The translations under genes were made by a program, and so were the position numbers. Positions 42,582-51,504 of a stretch of 64,000 bases of DNA are shown piece by piece. Positions within the stretch are counted from its first letter, which is position 1, and every line of letters starts with the position of its first letter. The notes under the pieces are model-generated. The model ran no database searches and was not told the DNA's origin. It saw nothing but the letters and a program-made list of their open reading frames with translations. Source of the DNA: Actinomycetota bacterium (lineage in GTDB: Bacteria; Actinomycetota; Actinomycetes; Mycobacteriales; Mycobacteriaceae); assembly GCA_018268465.1 (NCBI GenBank), contig JAFDWN010000007.1:272258-336257 (forward strand), in the 5' to 3' direction.

Positions 42582-45500
42582 CGACGGCCGAGCCTGCCTC
42601 CGTCGCACCGGGAACGGGACGCCCGGACGGCGACGCCGGCGGGACGGGACGCCGTGAGCGCATCCCGTGGCTGTTCGCGCTGATGTGCCTACTGATCGGG
42701 CTACTTCCCGGTAACGCCGTGCCGGCGGGGCCGCTCAAGAGCAATGGCTCCCCTACGCTACTGATCGCACTCGCGCTGTTCGGCGTGTGCCTGCTCGGAT
42801 TCCTCACGTTCCGACGTACTGCATCCTGGGCGATTCGTCCCGTGGTGCTGATGATCTTGTTGTACTTCCTGCTCAATCTCATCGTGCTCGGGGTGGGCCT
42901 CACGCATTTCGACAGCGCCCTGGTCGAGGCGAACAAGACTCGAGCAGCCATTTGGCTGTGCGCGAGTGTCGGCATCGTGCTCTATGCCGCGACCCGGATC
43001 GAGACGGAACGCCAGCGTGCCATCGTGCTCGGCAGCCTGCTGGTGGGTCTCACCTTCAGCTGTTTCGTCGCGGTCCTGCAGAACGCCACCAAGATCGACC
43101 TTCATCTGCTCTTCCAGCCACCCGGGTTCGTCGTCAACACCGCCGATCAGGGCCGCGGAGCCGAGACGACCCTCGCGGAGCGTTTCGGCAGTCTCCGGGC
43201 GTTCGGAACCGCGATCTCACCCATCGAGCTGTCGGTGATGGCGGCCGCGACGGTGCCACTCGCCATTCACTTCGCGCGGTTCGGGTCCCGGCGGGAAGTG
43301 CGGTGGCTGGCATGGCTCGCGTGTGGCGTGGCCATGCTCGCAATTCCCGCGTCGGTATCTCGCAGCGGCGCACTGGCACTCGTCGTGGCTCTGATGGTCG
43401 GGATGTGGGCCTTCACAATCCGCCATCTCGTCACCGGTGTCGCGATCGGAGCGCTCGGCCTCGTCGTCGTCCTGATCGTCTTCCCCAGCAACACCCAGGC
43501 GTTGTGGAAGGCGATCGTCACGGCGCAGGACGACGCGAGCATCACGGATCGGACCAGCGACTACGTCAGGGTCTCCCAGACTTTTCACCAGTTCCCGCTG
43601 TTCGGGATGGGTCTGGGCGGTTCACCCCCATCGGTATACGGATTCCTGGACAACGAATGGCTCCAGGCCCTCGTACAGGGCGGCATCGTCGGCATCGTAG
43701 CGATGACTCTGCTCGCAGCTTGTGGAGTCCTCGGAGTCTCGGCGGCATTGCGCAGTGCCCGTACTGGCAGCGAGCGGAGCCAGGCGTACACGATGGGAGC
43801 GATGTTCGTCGGAATCCTCGCCTCCAGCTTCACTTTCGACCTGTTCAGCTTCCGGCAGGCGGCGTTGATCTTCTTCATTCTGATCGGGCTGCTCTGGTCA
43901 CGGTTCGAAGTTCCCATGCCGCCAGCGCCGAAACGCCGCCCGCGCCGACTCCGAGCCGCTGCACCGCGGCGCCTGTCGGCGGGCACACTGCTGGCGCTGA
44001 CGCTGGCGCCGGTGCTCGTCTGCGTGTCGTGCACGACGCCCGCGCCCGCGCAGCAGTTCGACTCCGCGGAGCAGCGGCTCTGGCCGAACGATACGGTGCC
44101 CGCGATACCCGACGGTGGCGACGGGCGACCGATCGAGGTCGGCACCAAATTCATGACCACCAGCGATGGCGTCATCACGGCGTTTCGGTTCTACCAGGGT
44201 CCGAACAGCACCGGCGCCACAACAGCCACATTGTGGTCGTCGGAGGGCATCAAACTCGCGTCGGTGCCGATTCCCGAGGGACCTGCCGGCTGGCGAGAGA
44301 TACCGTTTGTCAAACCCGTTGAAGTCAACGGGGACAACACGTACGTCATCTCCTATCACGCATCGACAGGCCGGTATTCTTCCGACCCCGACACGTTCTC
44401 GTGGGGCAAGACCGTCAGCTCCGGATGGCTGCAGGCACTCGACGGCGTGTTCTCATACGGTGACGGCTTCCCCGATCAACTCACCAACGGCACGAACTAC
44501 TACGTCGACGTGGTGTTTCGCTCCAAAGGCCCGACGCTGCGCGAAGTCGATGGCGGTGAGGACTATTTCGATGCATTCACGAACTCCTTCCCGACGACGC
44601 CGGAATTCTTCCCTCTCGGCGTTTGGTTCACGAATACCAAACTCCCCGAAGAGATCTCCGCCGACCAAGCTCTGGGGATCAATACCTACGTAATGCTCAC
44701 GGCCGACAGCGACGTCGCGCTCATCCAGCAGAGCGGCATGCACGCGATCACCGACACCACAAATCCGCAGTCGGTGGGCCAGCTGCTCGCGGACGAGGCC
44801 GACATGTGGGCGGGCGCAGGAGACGCCGCGTGGACGGGCCAGATGCCGCCCAACCCGGTTTGCATTCCCGCGGAGGCCAAATGCGGCTTCACCGTGATGA
44901 TGGACCATCGTGGACGCGTGCCCCCGGGGGTACTCGCTTACGCGAACTACGGCAAGGGAGTGACCTTCTGGCAGACCCGCGAACAGGCCGAACGATTTGT
45001 CAACGACTTCCAGAATCTCGTGTCTGCCGACAACTACTGGTTCACCGACGCGGCCATCTGCCGAGCCGGCGAAGGCGGCGCGCTGAAGAACAACGGACAG
45101 GCTCCGCTGCCCCCCGCCGAGTGCCAGCTCGCGGCAAACTACGGACTGACGACCCGCTACGTACGATCACTGGTTCATCCCCGCGCGGCAACGCCCGTCT
45201 GGAATTTCGTCGAACTCGGACATCCCTTCCCCGATGGGGAGGGCACGTTGATCACCGGTCCGCAGATCCGGGCTGCGGTGTGGAGCAGCATCATCAACGG
45301 TGCGCGCGGCATCATCTACTTCGTCCACAGTTTCGGTGGTCCGTGCCAGTCGTACAACGTTCTCCGCGACCCGTGTGGCGACGCCATCCGCACGGATCTG
45401 GCGGGAGTGAACGCCCAGATCCGCCGACTCGCGCCGATCTTGAACGCACCGTTCGTAGACGGCTACGCCCACGCGAACGGGCCGGTCGATATCGCCGTCA

Positions 45501-45721
45501 AACATCACGATGGCAGCACCTACATCTTCGCCGGCACGACCGTCAACGCACCGTCGGAGGCAACGATCACCGTATCCTGCGGCGCCGCCAGCATTGTCGA
45601 GGTCATCGACGAGGGGCGGACACTACCGATCACGAATCGAGCGTTCCGCGACTTCTTCGCCGACGGCAACGCCGTACATCTCTACAAGATCACCGGAAAC
45701 GATGGCTGCGGCCTCGACTGA
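42578..45721 (+). CDS. Wzy-like polymerase fused to DUF4082 and glycosidase-like domains
   Basis: A single open frame of 1047 aa. Residues 25-440 form an O-antigen polymerase/ligase-type membrane domain with about ten hydrophobic segments and the loop region LFGMGLGGSPPSVYGFLDNEWLQALVQGG. A basic linker (PKRRPRRLRAAAPRRL) leads to a further membrane segment near 469-485 that resembles a lipoprotein signal (VLVCVSCTTPAPA). A DUF4082 beta-sandwich follows (about 494-648), then a TIM-barrel glycoside-hydrolase-like domain (about 676-1047) with FFPLGVWFTNTKLP, FTDAAIC and RGIIYFVHSFGG. The outer part should be extracytoplasmic. An internal ATG near 43916 could give a separate lipoprotein. Polymer synthesis and trimming in one protein is inferred. 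Confidence 0.82.
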   Translation: MTTAEPASVAPGTGRPDGDAGGTGRRERIPWLFALMCLLIGLLPGNAVPAGPLKSNGSPTLLIALALFGVCLLGFLTFRRTASWAIRPVVLMILLYFLLNLIVLGVGLTHFDSALVEANKTRAAIWLCASVGIVLYAATRIETERQRAIVLGSLLVGLTFSCFVAVLQNATKIDLHLLFQPPGFVVNTADQGRGAETTLAERFGSLRAFGTAISPIELSVMAAATVPLAIHFARFGSRREVRWLAWLACGVAMLAIPASVSRSGALALVVALMVGMWAFTIRHLVTGVAIGALGLVVVLIVFPSNTQALWKAIVTAQDDASITDRTSDYVRVSQTFHQFPLFGMGLGGSPPSVYGFLDNEWLQALVQGGIVGIVAMTLLAACGVLGVSAALRSARTGSERSQAYTMGAMFVGILASSFTFDLFSFRQAALIFFILIGLLWSRFEVPMPPAPKRRPRRLRAAAPRRLSAGTLLALTLAPVLVCVSCTTPAPAQQFDSAEQRLWPNDTVPAIPDGGDGRPIEVGTKFMTTSDGVITAFRFYQGPNSTGATTATLWSSEGIKLASVPIPEGPAGWREIPFVKPVEVNGDNTYVISYHASTGRYSSDPDTFSWGKTVSSGWLQALDGVFSYGDGFPDQLTNGTNYYVDVVFRSKGPTLREVDGGEDYFDAFTNSFPTTPEFFPLGVWFTNTKLPEEISADQALGINTYVMLTADSDVALIQQSGMHAITDTTNPQSVGQLLADEADMWAGAGDAAWTGQMPPNPVCIPAEAKCGFTVMMDHRGRVPPGVLAYANYGKGVTFWQTREQAERFVNDFQNLVSADNYWFTDAAICRAGEGGALKNNGQAPLPPAECQLAANYGLTTRYVRSLVHPRAATPVWNFVELGHPFPDGEGTLITGPQIRAAVWSSIINGARGIIYFVHSFGGPCQSYNVLRDPCGDAIRTDLAGVNAQIRRLAPILNAPFVDGYAHANGPVDIAVKHHDGSTYIFAGTTVNAPSEATITVSCGAASIVEVIDEGRTLPITNRAFRDFFADGNAVHLYKITGNDGCGLD

Positions 45722-45772
45722 CCGAACCCAACGCGTCCTGCCGGGTGCGGGACACAGAGCGGAGCCGACACA

Positions 45773-46687
45773 ATGGCTGATCCCGATAACCCAGCTCCCA
45801 ACTCCCGGGCAGCAATGGTGGTGGTGACTCCCACCTATGCGCCAGACCTGGAACTGTTCACCGATCTGCACCAATCGGTACTGCGGTGGTTCCCCAACGA
45901 CGTCCGTCACGTCGCCGTCGTCAACGACCGCGACATGGACCTATTCCGCGTCTTCGAGGGGCCTCGATGCACAGTCCTCGGGGTAAGCGAGGTATTGCCC
46001 CGCTCGGTGGTACCACTGCCCCGCACGAAGCTGTGGCTCAACCTGCGCCGGCCCGTTCCACCACTGCGGGGCTGGATACTCCAGCAGATCATCAAACTCG
46101 CTGTGGTGCAGACCCTCCCGGAGCGCGTGATTGTCGCGGCGGATTCGGACCTCGTGTTTTTCCGCCCGGTCACCGTCGAGACATTCGCTCCCGCCGGCCG
46201 GGCACGCCTCTATCGCCTCGATGACGGTGTCGGGGAATCCCTTCCGCGCCACCTGCGCTGGCACTCCGCGGCACACAGATTGCTCGGCCTGCCGCCGCCA
46301 CCGTCCCCACCACTACCCGACTATGTAAGTTCGCTCAACACCTGGGACGGTGACGTGGTGCGCAGAATGATCCGGCGCGTGGAAGAGGTGACAGGGCTCC
46401 CCTGGATACACGCAGTGGGCAAAGAACTGCACATCTCGGAATGGACCCTCTACGGCGTCTACGCCGACCAGTTCGAACAGGCGGGTTCGGTGACACTCAC
46501 GCCCGAATCGCTGTGCCATTCCTATTGGGACACTGCGCCTCTCGGGGCCGATGACGCCACCTCCTGGCTGTCAACGGCAGGGCCCCCTGATGTTGCCTAC
46601 ATGATCTCGGCCAAGTCGGGCACACCGCAAGAGACACGACGCAACGCCCATGCAGCGGCCTTCGATCGGCGACAACCTGCCGAGTGA
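45773..46687 (+). CDS. DUF6492-family glycosyltransferase-like protein
   Basis: A 304-aa protein that begins MVVVTPTYAPDLELFTDLHQSV after about a dozen residues and carries VIVAADSDLVFFRPV, a DxD-like metal and donor-sugar motif. The pattern fits DUF6492 proteins, which occur in glycan clusters and are thought to be glycosyltransferases. The donor and acceptor are unknown. GGAG lies about 10 nt before the ATG. It lies 51 bp after the polymerase fusion and is convergent with the duplicated-domain protein, with 3 bp between the stops. Confidence 0.78.
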   Translation: MADPDNPAPNSRAAMVVVTPTYAPDLELFTDLHQSVLRWFPNDVRHVAVVNDRDMDLFRVFEGPRCTVLGVSEVLPRSVVPLPRTKLWLNLRRPVPPLRGWILQQIIKLAVVQTLPERVIVAADSDLVFFRPVTVETFAPAGRARLYRLDDGVGESLPRHLRWHSAAHRLLGLPPPPSPPLPDYVSSLNTWDGDVVRRMIRRVEEVTGLPWIHAVGKELHISEWTLYGVYADQFEQAGSVTLTPESLCHSYWDTAPLGADDATSWLSTAGPPDVAYMISAKSGTPQETRRNAHAAAFDRRQPAE

Positions 46688-46690
46688 TTG

Positions 46691-47686
46691 TCACGAAGCC
46701 CCGGCGTGGCTTGGCGGTTCGTGGCTGGCACGATCATGGGCAACCCGCTTAAGCCAGATCTCCCGCCAGAACGGATAGATCCTTCGCGGACAGAAGATCC
46801 GCTCGGGGTGCAGATTTCCCATGCATGCAACATCTTCCAGAACGAACGCCGGGGTCCGCATGGCCATCATAACGCCGGTCCGCTCGTTGATGATGCGTTC
46901 GATACGCTGCTTCACGCGATAGCGCTTGCCGCAGAACGGCAGCATCTCCGTGTCGAACGCCATCCCGCGATTCCTGCCGGCCGAGTCGAGCGTAGTCATG
47001 ATCTCCGCGGGGGTTTTCACCTCGACCATGTCGCCCACCTGCAGGTCGAGGGTGTCGTTGGGCGTCTTGCCAGTCGCCAGACCCTTGATGGTTCCGTGCG
47101 GGATCATCAAGTCGTACCGTCCGACCTTGCGCACTGCCGCGTTCCGTATGGCCAGCAGCATGTACCGAGTGAATGTCCACGCCGACACGTTCCCCGACAC
47201 GACGTCGATCCAGTATTGACGCAGATGGCGACGTCTCATCGGCGAACTGGCCTCAACGAACCTCGTCGCCTGACACGAGTACACGACTTCCCCTGTCGCC
47301 GTGCGGGATTCCCTGCCATGCGTCGCCCGGTCAAGTACCGCCATGTCGTCGTCCTGGGTCGGTGGCACCGGTCGGGGAGCCGGACCGCTCGCGGGCTTAA
47401 GCCAGTCCTCCTTCCAGTACAGCAGGCACGACGCCTGGCAGCCGCCGTGCGCGGACCCGTCACAGCGGACGCCAAGGTGCACCGCGCGGTCGATCTTTCG
47501 ATTGCGGTAGGTTTCTATGGTGTCGCAGCCCTTGTGCGCTGAAGCCGAGACCTGAAGACGCCTCCCAGCGAACCGCGCCATCTCCGGCATGAAGGGCATG
47601 TTGTCCACTGCGGCGTCCGCGTCAAGCGTCCGCAGGACCTCGCCCAAGCTAAGAACCTCTACCCAGTCGCCCACTCGATGAGTCAT
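46691..47686 (-). CDS. Unrecognised protein with two copies of a Cys/His/Trp domain
   Basis: A 331-aa protein of unknown function built from a duplicated unit, residues 4-97 and 217-313. Each begins VGD[WM]VEV, continues with [LI]xTLD and a PEM- or TEMLPF-type segment with FxG[RK]R, and ends in a Cys-His motif and WxExWLK. In copy 1 this is C75-x4-H80-GG-C83-x3-C87; in copy 2 it is C288-x4-H293-x5-C299. The conserved Cys, His and Trp suggest metal binding. The middle part (about 130-200) is unlike either copy. The ATG at 47686 is chosen because the upstream extension lacks protein-like character. It stands alone on the minus strand inside the polysaccharide locus. Confidence 0.75.
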   Translation of the reverse strand: MTHRVGDWVEVLSLGEVLRTLDADAAVDNMPFMPEMARFAGRRLQVSASAHKGCDTIETYRNRKIDRAVHLGVRCDGSAHGGCQASCLLYWKEDWLKPASGPAPRPVPPTQDDDMAVLDRATHGRESRTATGEVVYSCQATRFVEASSPMRRRHLRQYWIDVVSGNVSAWTFTRYMLLAIRNAAVRKVGRYDLMIPHGTIKGLATGKTPNDTLDLQVGDMVEVKTPAEIMTTLDSAGRNRGMAFDTEMLPFCGKRYRVKQRIERIINERTGVMMAMRTPAFVLEDVACMGNLHPERIFCPRRIYPFWREIWLKRVAHDRASHEPPSHAGAS

Positions 47687-47944
47687 GGGCCCTCCGATCA
47701 CGTTCCGCGGCGGAAGCCGACCGCAGTCCCCACGGCACCCGCCCAGGCGGACATCCACGGCAAACCAAATCGTACACAGCCAAGCTGGCAGTTCGCTGTC
47801 AAGAATGCCGCGGGGGACGCGGTAGTCAGACTCGACCAGCAAAGCTCGCGGTGGTACCGTCACCGCGCCGCGGGCGATGGCACCAATAACGTGTCTGGAC
47901 CGTCCCGCCCCGAGATGGTGATTTCAGCAAAGCACGGCGAACGG

Positions 47945-50560
47945 TTACGTGCGCACTCTGCTCGTCTCGTCGCGTTCCCAGCGTGGATGGTCGCCCACCT
48001 GCCTGCGCGCGGCCAGCGCCATCGCCAGATACACCGCCGCGTCCGCGGCAGATCGCGGTCCGCGGACACCCCGGACGACCGCGAACGCGGTGCGCGCCCC
48101 CGTATTCTGGCCATGCCGGTGCCCGGCATCATCACCGCGCAGTTCGATACCGCCCCGATACGCGCGACGCAGGATCTTCACCAGGCTTCCGACGTTCGCC
48201 GGGGTTTTGACCACCGATGGTTCGGTGGGCACCACCGTCTTCTCGTCGGCGTGAAAGAGACTGTCCACGTATAGGTCGTCACCGGTGAGAGCGGGAAATG
48301 TGCCGAGGCGATGGTGCCCCTCAGAACTGAGGCCGTAGGCCCCCGCACCCCACATCGCCCGTTTGTGCTGCGGGATCCGCTGGCGCGCACGGTAGTAACT
48401 GCGGACCACTGCGTCCGCACCGCTGCAGTCGTAGGTATGGTCGGGGCGCGCCGCTAGGACATCTCCCTGCCCGAGCCGGTCGAGAACGGCCACCACCGCA
48501 GATGCTGTGATTTGAATGTCTGCGTCGAGGTACAGGCGCGGCCACAAGGTGGCAGCCTCATCCCCGGCGTTGAGCGCCGCCGGTTTAGAACCGTGCTGCA
48601 GCTCCACCACGCTGACGCCCGGCACAGCCCGGGCAATCGCGGCAGTGTCATCGGTACAACCGTTGCACACCACGATCAATTCGATGTACCCGTCGGCGGC
48701 GGCTTCGCTGAGCGGCTCAAGTGTCCTGCGGATCACCGCCGCCTCGTTGCACGCGGGCACGATCACCGATCCTCGTGCGCGCTGGCCGGACAGTTCTTGT
48801 CGTGCCTCCGGTTTGGATATCCGGGGCAGCTCCTGCCAGCGTCGCTTGTTAACCACGACGGACATGCTGTAGCGGTGCGCGACGTCGTAGGACCGCAAGG
48901 ACTCGCCCAGCGCCACCACCGCGCGGAAAAGCGCCGCGTACACCCGGCTGTGATACCGCTCGACATAGCGCACACGATTGACTGCCATCAGCGCAGCGAG
49001 CCCCACGGACGCCCCCGAGCCGCCGCCGCGGTGCCTCACCACGGCAGCGGGTTCGAATCGAATCCTTCTGCCGGTTTCGCGAATTCGCCGGAAGTAGTCG
49101 GTCTCCTCCGAGTAGATGGGATAGTCGTCCCACCAGTCGCCCACCTCCCGGACAACGGAGGCCGGCATCATCAGGGCAGCGCCCGTTGCCCAATCGACGT
49201 CGTGCGCGCTGAGATAGCTCGAGGATCGCATCTCGACTTCCGACGTGAAACTTGGCCGGACACTGATCCTGTCGCCGAGCAGCGCGTCGCCGAGCGCTCG
49301 GATGAGTGACGGTTCTCTGCGCAGGGAGGGATACGTCGCGCCGTCCTCTTCGACCATCAACGGCACGACTGCCCCGATCGTCCCGTCCACTAACGCGCTA
49401 TGCATCAGCCCGATGGACCCCTGGTCCACTCTGAGGTCGGGATTGAGCATCACCACCGCGTTGCAGTCTCCGACGGCTTGCAACCCTGCATTAAGACCGC
49501 CGCCGTACCCCAGATTGCCCTCCGACTCGATGAGAACGACGTCGCCGTGCTCCCGTACCCGGTCGACAGTCTCGTCCGCGGACTGGTTGTCCACAACGAT
49601 CAGCCGGAGGGCCATACCGTGTGCGGCAACCCGCAGATCGTCGATCAGCGTGGCGATGTCGGACGCGCTGTTGTAGGTGACAACCACCGCCGCCACGTCG
49701 GCGTGGACCTCCCTGGCGGCGAACTTCCCACGGTCCAGGCCAGAATCGGGCGGAGCGACCCCGCGCACCACCTTCGCACTCCGTCTCAATTGCACCAGAG
49801 AAGGCGGGCCGTGAATCAGGTAGCGCCGGCCGAGTCGGCGTGGTTCGAGCATGAGCCGCCATGCCCACTCGGCTCCCGCGTCGGCGACTCGTTGCGGCGC
49901 CCTGCGCACCCTACCCGCGAGGAAGTCCACGACGGCCCCGAACGCCAGCAATACTCGCGCACCGGTGGCGACACCGAACCGCGCAATCCACTGCTCTTGA
50001 AGCGGTTTACCAAGGGCCACAACGAGTATTTCGACACCCGCGGCATGAATCTCGGCCGCGATTCGCCTGGAGGCGGCGGGGTCGGTCAGTTCCGATCGGG
50101 CCGGTGCCCACGTACCCGCGATACGCAGCGACGGCATCGTATCGGCAAGGCGTGCACGCAACTCGCGGTGAGTCAGGGACGCACCACCGAGGAATCCCAC
50201 CTTCGCACCCACATCGGCCGCGGACTCGAGAAGGGTGACGATGAGATCGCTGCCCGAGAGCTTCGGCCAGTCACGGCCGCTTCGCGCATTCGCCGTCCGC
50301 ACCAGCGGTACACCGTCGAGCAGGGTCAGCCAGCGCAGCCCTTCGGCCGCTCCTTCCGATGGGAGGGCCGGCGCTCGCCGAGCCCACGACTCGTCATGGG
50401 CGAAGTGATGGATGTGGTCGAGATTGGCCGATACGACGGCGAGCGGGTCTGCTTCCGAGAGCGAGCCGAGGACCAGCGCTACAGCGTGGTCCCTGTCGAC
50501 CAAATCCACGGCTACGGCGCCGACCGTCATCCGCGGCCATGGTGTCACTTCGGCGTTCAT
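47945..50560 (-). CDS. Three-domain glycosyltransferase: WecG/TagA/CpsF plus two family 2 domains
   Basis: An 871-aa protein. Residues about 10-245 are a family 26 (WecG/TagA/CpsF) transferase: LLDGVPLVRTA, VGFLGGASLTH, VVALGKPLQEQWIARFG, AFGAVVDFLAGRVRRAPQ and LEPRRLGRRY. Residues about 285-530 are a GT2 domain: AAVVVTYNSASDIATLIDDL, NLGYGGGLNAG, VVMLNPDLRV and WATGAALMM. Residues about 595-850 are a second GT2 domain: SVIVPACNEAAVIRRTLEPL, LYLDADIQIT and TGDDLYVDSLF. It could perform three successive sugar additions on one lipid-linked glycan. The ATG for MNAEVTPWPRMTVGAV at 50560 is preferred over the upstream in-frame start. The 258 bp between its stop and the next gene downstream hold no gene. 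Confidence 0.87.
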   Translation of the reverse strand: MNAEVTPWPRMTVGAVAVDLVDRDHAVALVLGSLSEADPLAVVSANLDHIHHFAHDESWARRAPALPSEGAAEGLRWLTLLDGVPLVRTANARSGRDWPKLSGSDLIVTLLESAADVGAKVGFLGGASLTHRELRARLADTMPSLRIAGTWAPARSELTDPAASRRIAAEIHAAGVEILVVALGKPLQEQWIARFGVATGARVLLAFGAVVDFLAGRVRRAPQRVADAGAEWAWRLMLEPRRLGRRYLIHGPPSLVQLRRSAKVVRGVAPPDSGLDRGKFAAREVHADVAAVVVTYNSASDIATLIDDLRVAAHGMALRLIVVDNQSADETVDRVREHGDVVLIESEGNLGYGGGLNAGLQAVGDCNAVVMLNPDLRVDQGSIGLMHSALVDGTIGAVVPLMVEEDGATYPSLRREPSLIRALGDALLGDRISVRPSFTSEVEMRSSSYLSAHDVDWATGAALMMPASVVREVGDWWDDYPIYSEETDYFRRIRETGRRIRFEPAAVVRHRGGGSGASVGLAALMAVNRVRYVERYHSRVYAALFRAVVALGESLRSYDVAHRYSMSVVVNKRRWQELPRISKPEARQELSGQRARGSVIVPACNEAAVIRRTLEPLSEAAADGYIELIVVCNGCTDDTAAIARAVPGVSVVELQHGSKPAALNAGDEAATLWPRLYLDADIQITASAVVAVLDRLGQGDVLAARPDHTYDCSGADAVVRSYYRARQRIPQHKRAMWGAGAYGLSSEGHHRLGTFPALTGDDLYVDSLFHADEKTVVPTEPSVVKTPANVGSLVKILRRAYRGGIELRGDDAGHRHGQNTGARTAFAVVRGVRGPRSAADAAVYLAMALAARRQVGDHPRWERDETSRVRT

Positions 50561-50655
50561 CAGGCCCGGCAGACCTCCACATTCGATCTGAGTTTGCCGA
50601 CCAGCAAATCCTCGCATATGGCGGGACCGGTGCGGCCTCGTTCGCGAGCCCCAGC

Positions 50656-51297
50656 TCACCGAATCGCGATCATGGACTTCGGCACTCCGGCTATGCGTTC
50701 CCATTCGATCCGCGCGTCGGGAAAGTACCTGCGCATTTCGGATGCACTCAGCAGGTCGGTGAACATGACCTCATCACGTGCACGCTCGGGCGGCCAGCCG
50801 TAGGTGTGTCCGAGCGGCCAACGGGGAGCCAGCCAGCCCCGTGTCGCCATGGGCAGAAACTGCATCCCCGGGAACAACCAATGGGGTTCCACCGGAAAGT
50901 AGCGGTACGGCGTCTGCACCGCGTAGCGCGGAGCGAGCGCCCGGACCGCATCCGCGAACCGAGTTCTGGGTGCGTGACCTCCGAGGTGTTCGATCAGGCT
51001 GTTCGAGAAGACGAGATCAAATCGTCGGCCTGCGACCAGTTCTGGCGCGTCACAGGCGTCGCCCTGAATCGGAGTGAGCCAGTCCAGTCCGTCACCGGGC
51101 TCGAGTAGATTGATCACCGTCACGGACTTCGGCCGGATCGGTGCCCGCGTCCACCAGACCGTCGTACCTCCCAGATCCAACACGTGCATTCGGGCGAGCT
51201 CCGGGAACTCCCCCGCAAGGCGTTGCCACCGGCGCAGCCGCAGGCGCTCTGCCAACGAGCCATCGGTGCCGACAAGTCGGCTCCTCAGATTGGTCAT
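50656..51297 (-). CDS. SAM-dependent methyltransferase (Methyltransf_11-like)
   Basis: A 213-aa protein with a class I methyltransferase core. MHVLDLGGTTVWW is the SAM motif, VTVINLLEPG follows, and FDLVFSNSLIEHLGGHAPR is the motif IV region. PYRYFPVEPHWLFPGMQFLP follows, as in many methyltransferases of glycan clusters. The ATG at 51297 is chosen because the region upstream in the same frame is divergent promoter sequence shared with fcl. It probably methylates a sugar or other cluster product. It lies 95 bp before the three-domain glycosyltransferase and is likely co-transcribed with it. Confidence 0.82.
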   Translation of the reverse strand: MTNLRSRLVGTDGSLAERLRLRRWQRLAGEFPELARMHVLDLGGTTVWWTRAPIRPKSVTVINLLEPGDGLDWLTPIQGDACDAPELVAGRRFDLVFSNSLIEHLGGHAPRTRFADAVRALAPRYAVQTPYRYFPVEPHWLFPGMQFLPMATRGWLAPRWPLGHTYGWPPERARDEVMFTDLLSASEMRRYFPDARIEWERIAGVPKSMIAIR

Positions 51298-51504
51298 GCT
51301 GCTCCCCGTCCCCTGCCTGGCGAGCCGGACCTGCACACCCTTCGGCAGCCAAGTCTCCTGACCGCAGTATAGGGAGATACTTGGTCCGTTCCCCGCGAAA
51401 CGTGTTTTTCGCCTTGCGATCCGCCGCGCCACGGTCCGCCCGGTCGCCGCGAATACACTCATCGGGCAGTACGACTCGGCCCGCTCCTGGCACAATGGCG
51501 ATCG

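Noticed and set aside
42787..44322. 511-codon ORF overlapping the polymerase fusion in another frame
   Set aside because: It is Arg/Gly/His-rich and lacks hydrophobic segments, while the main frame shows clear membrane helices and domains.
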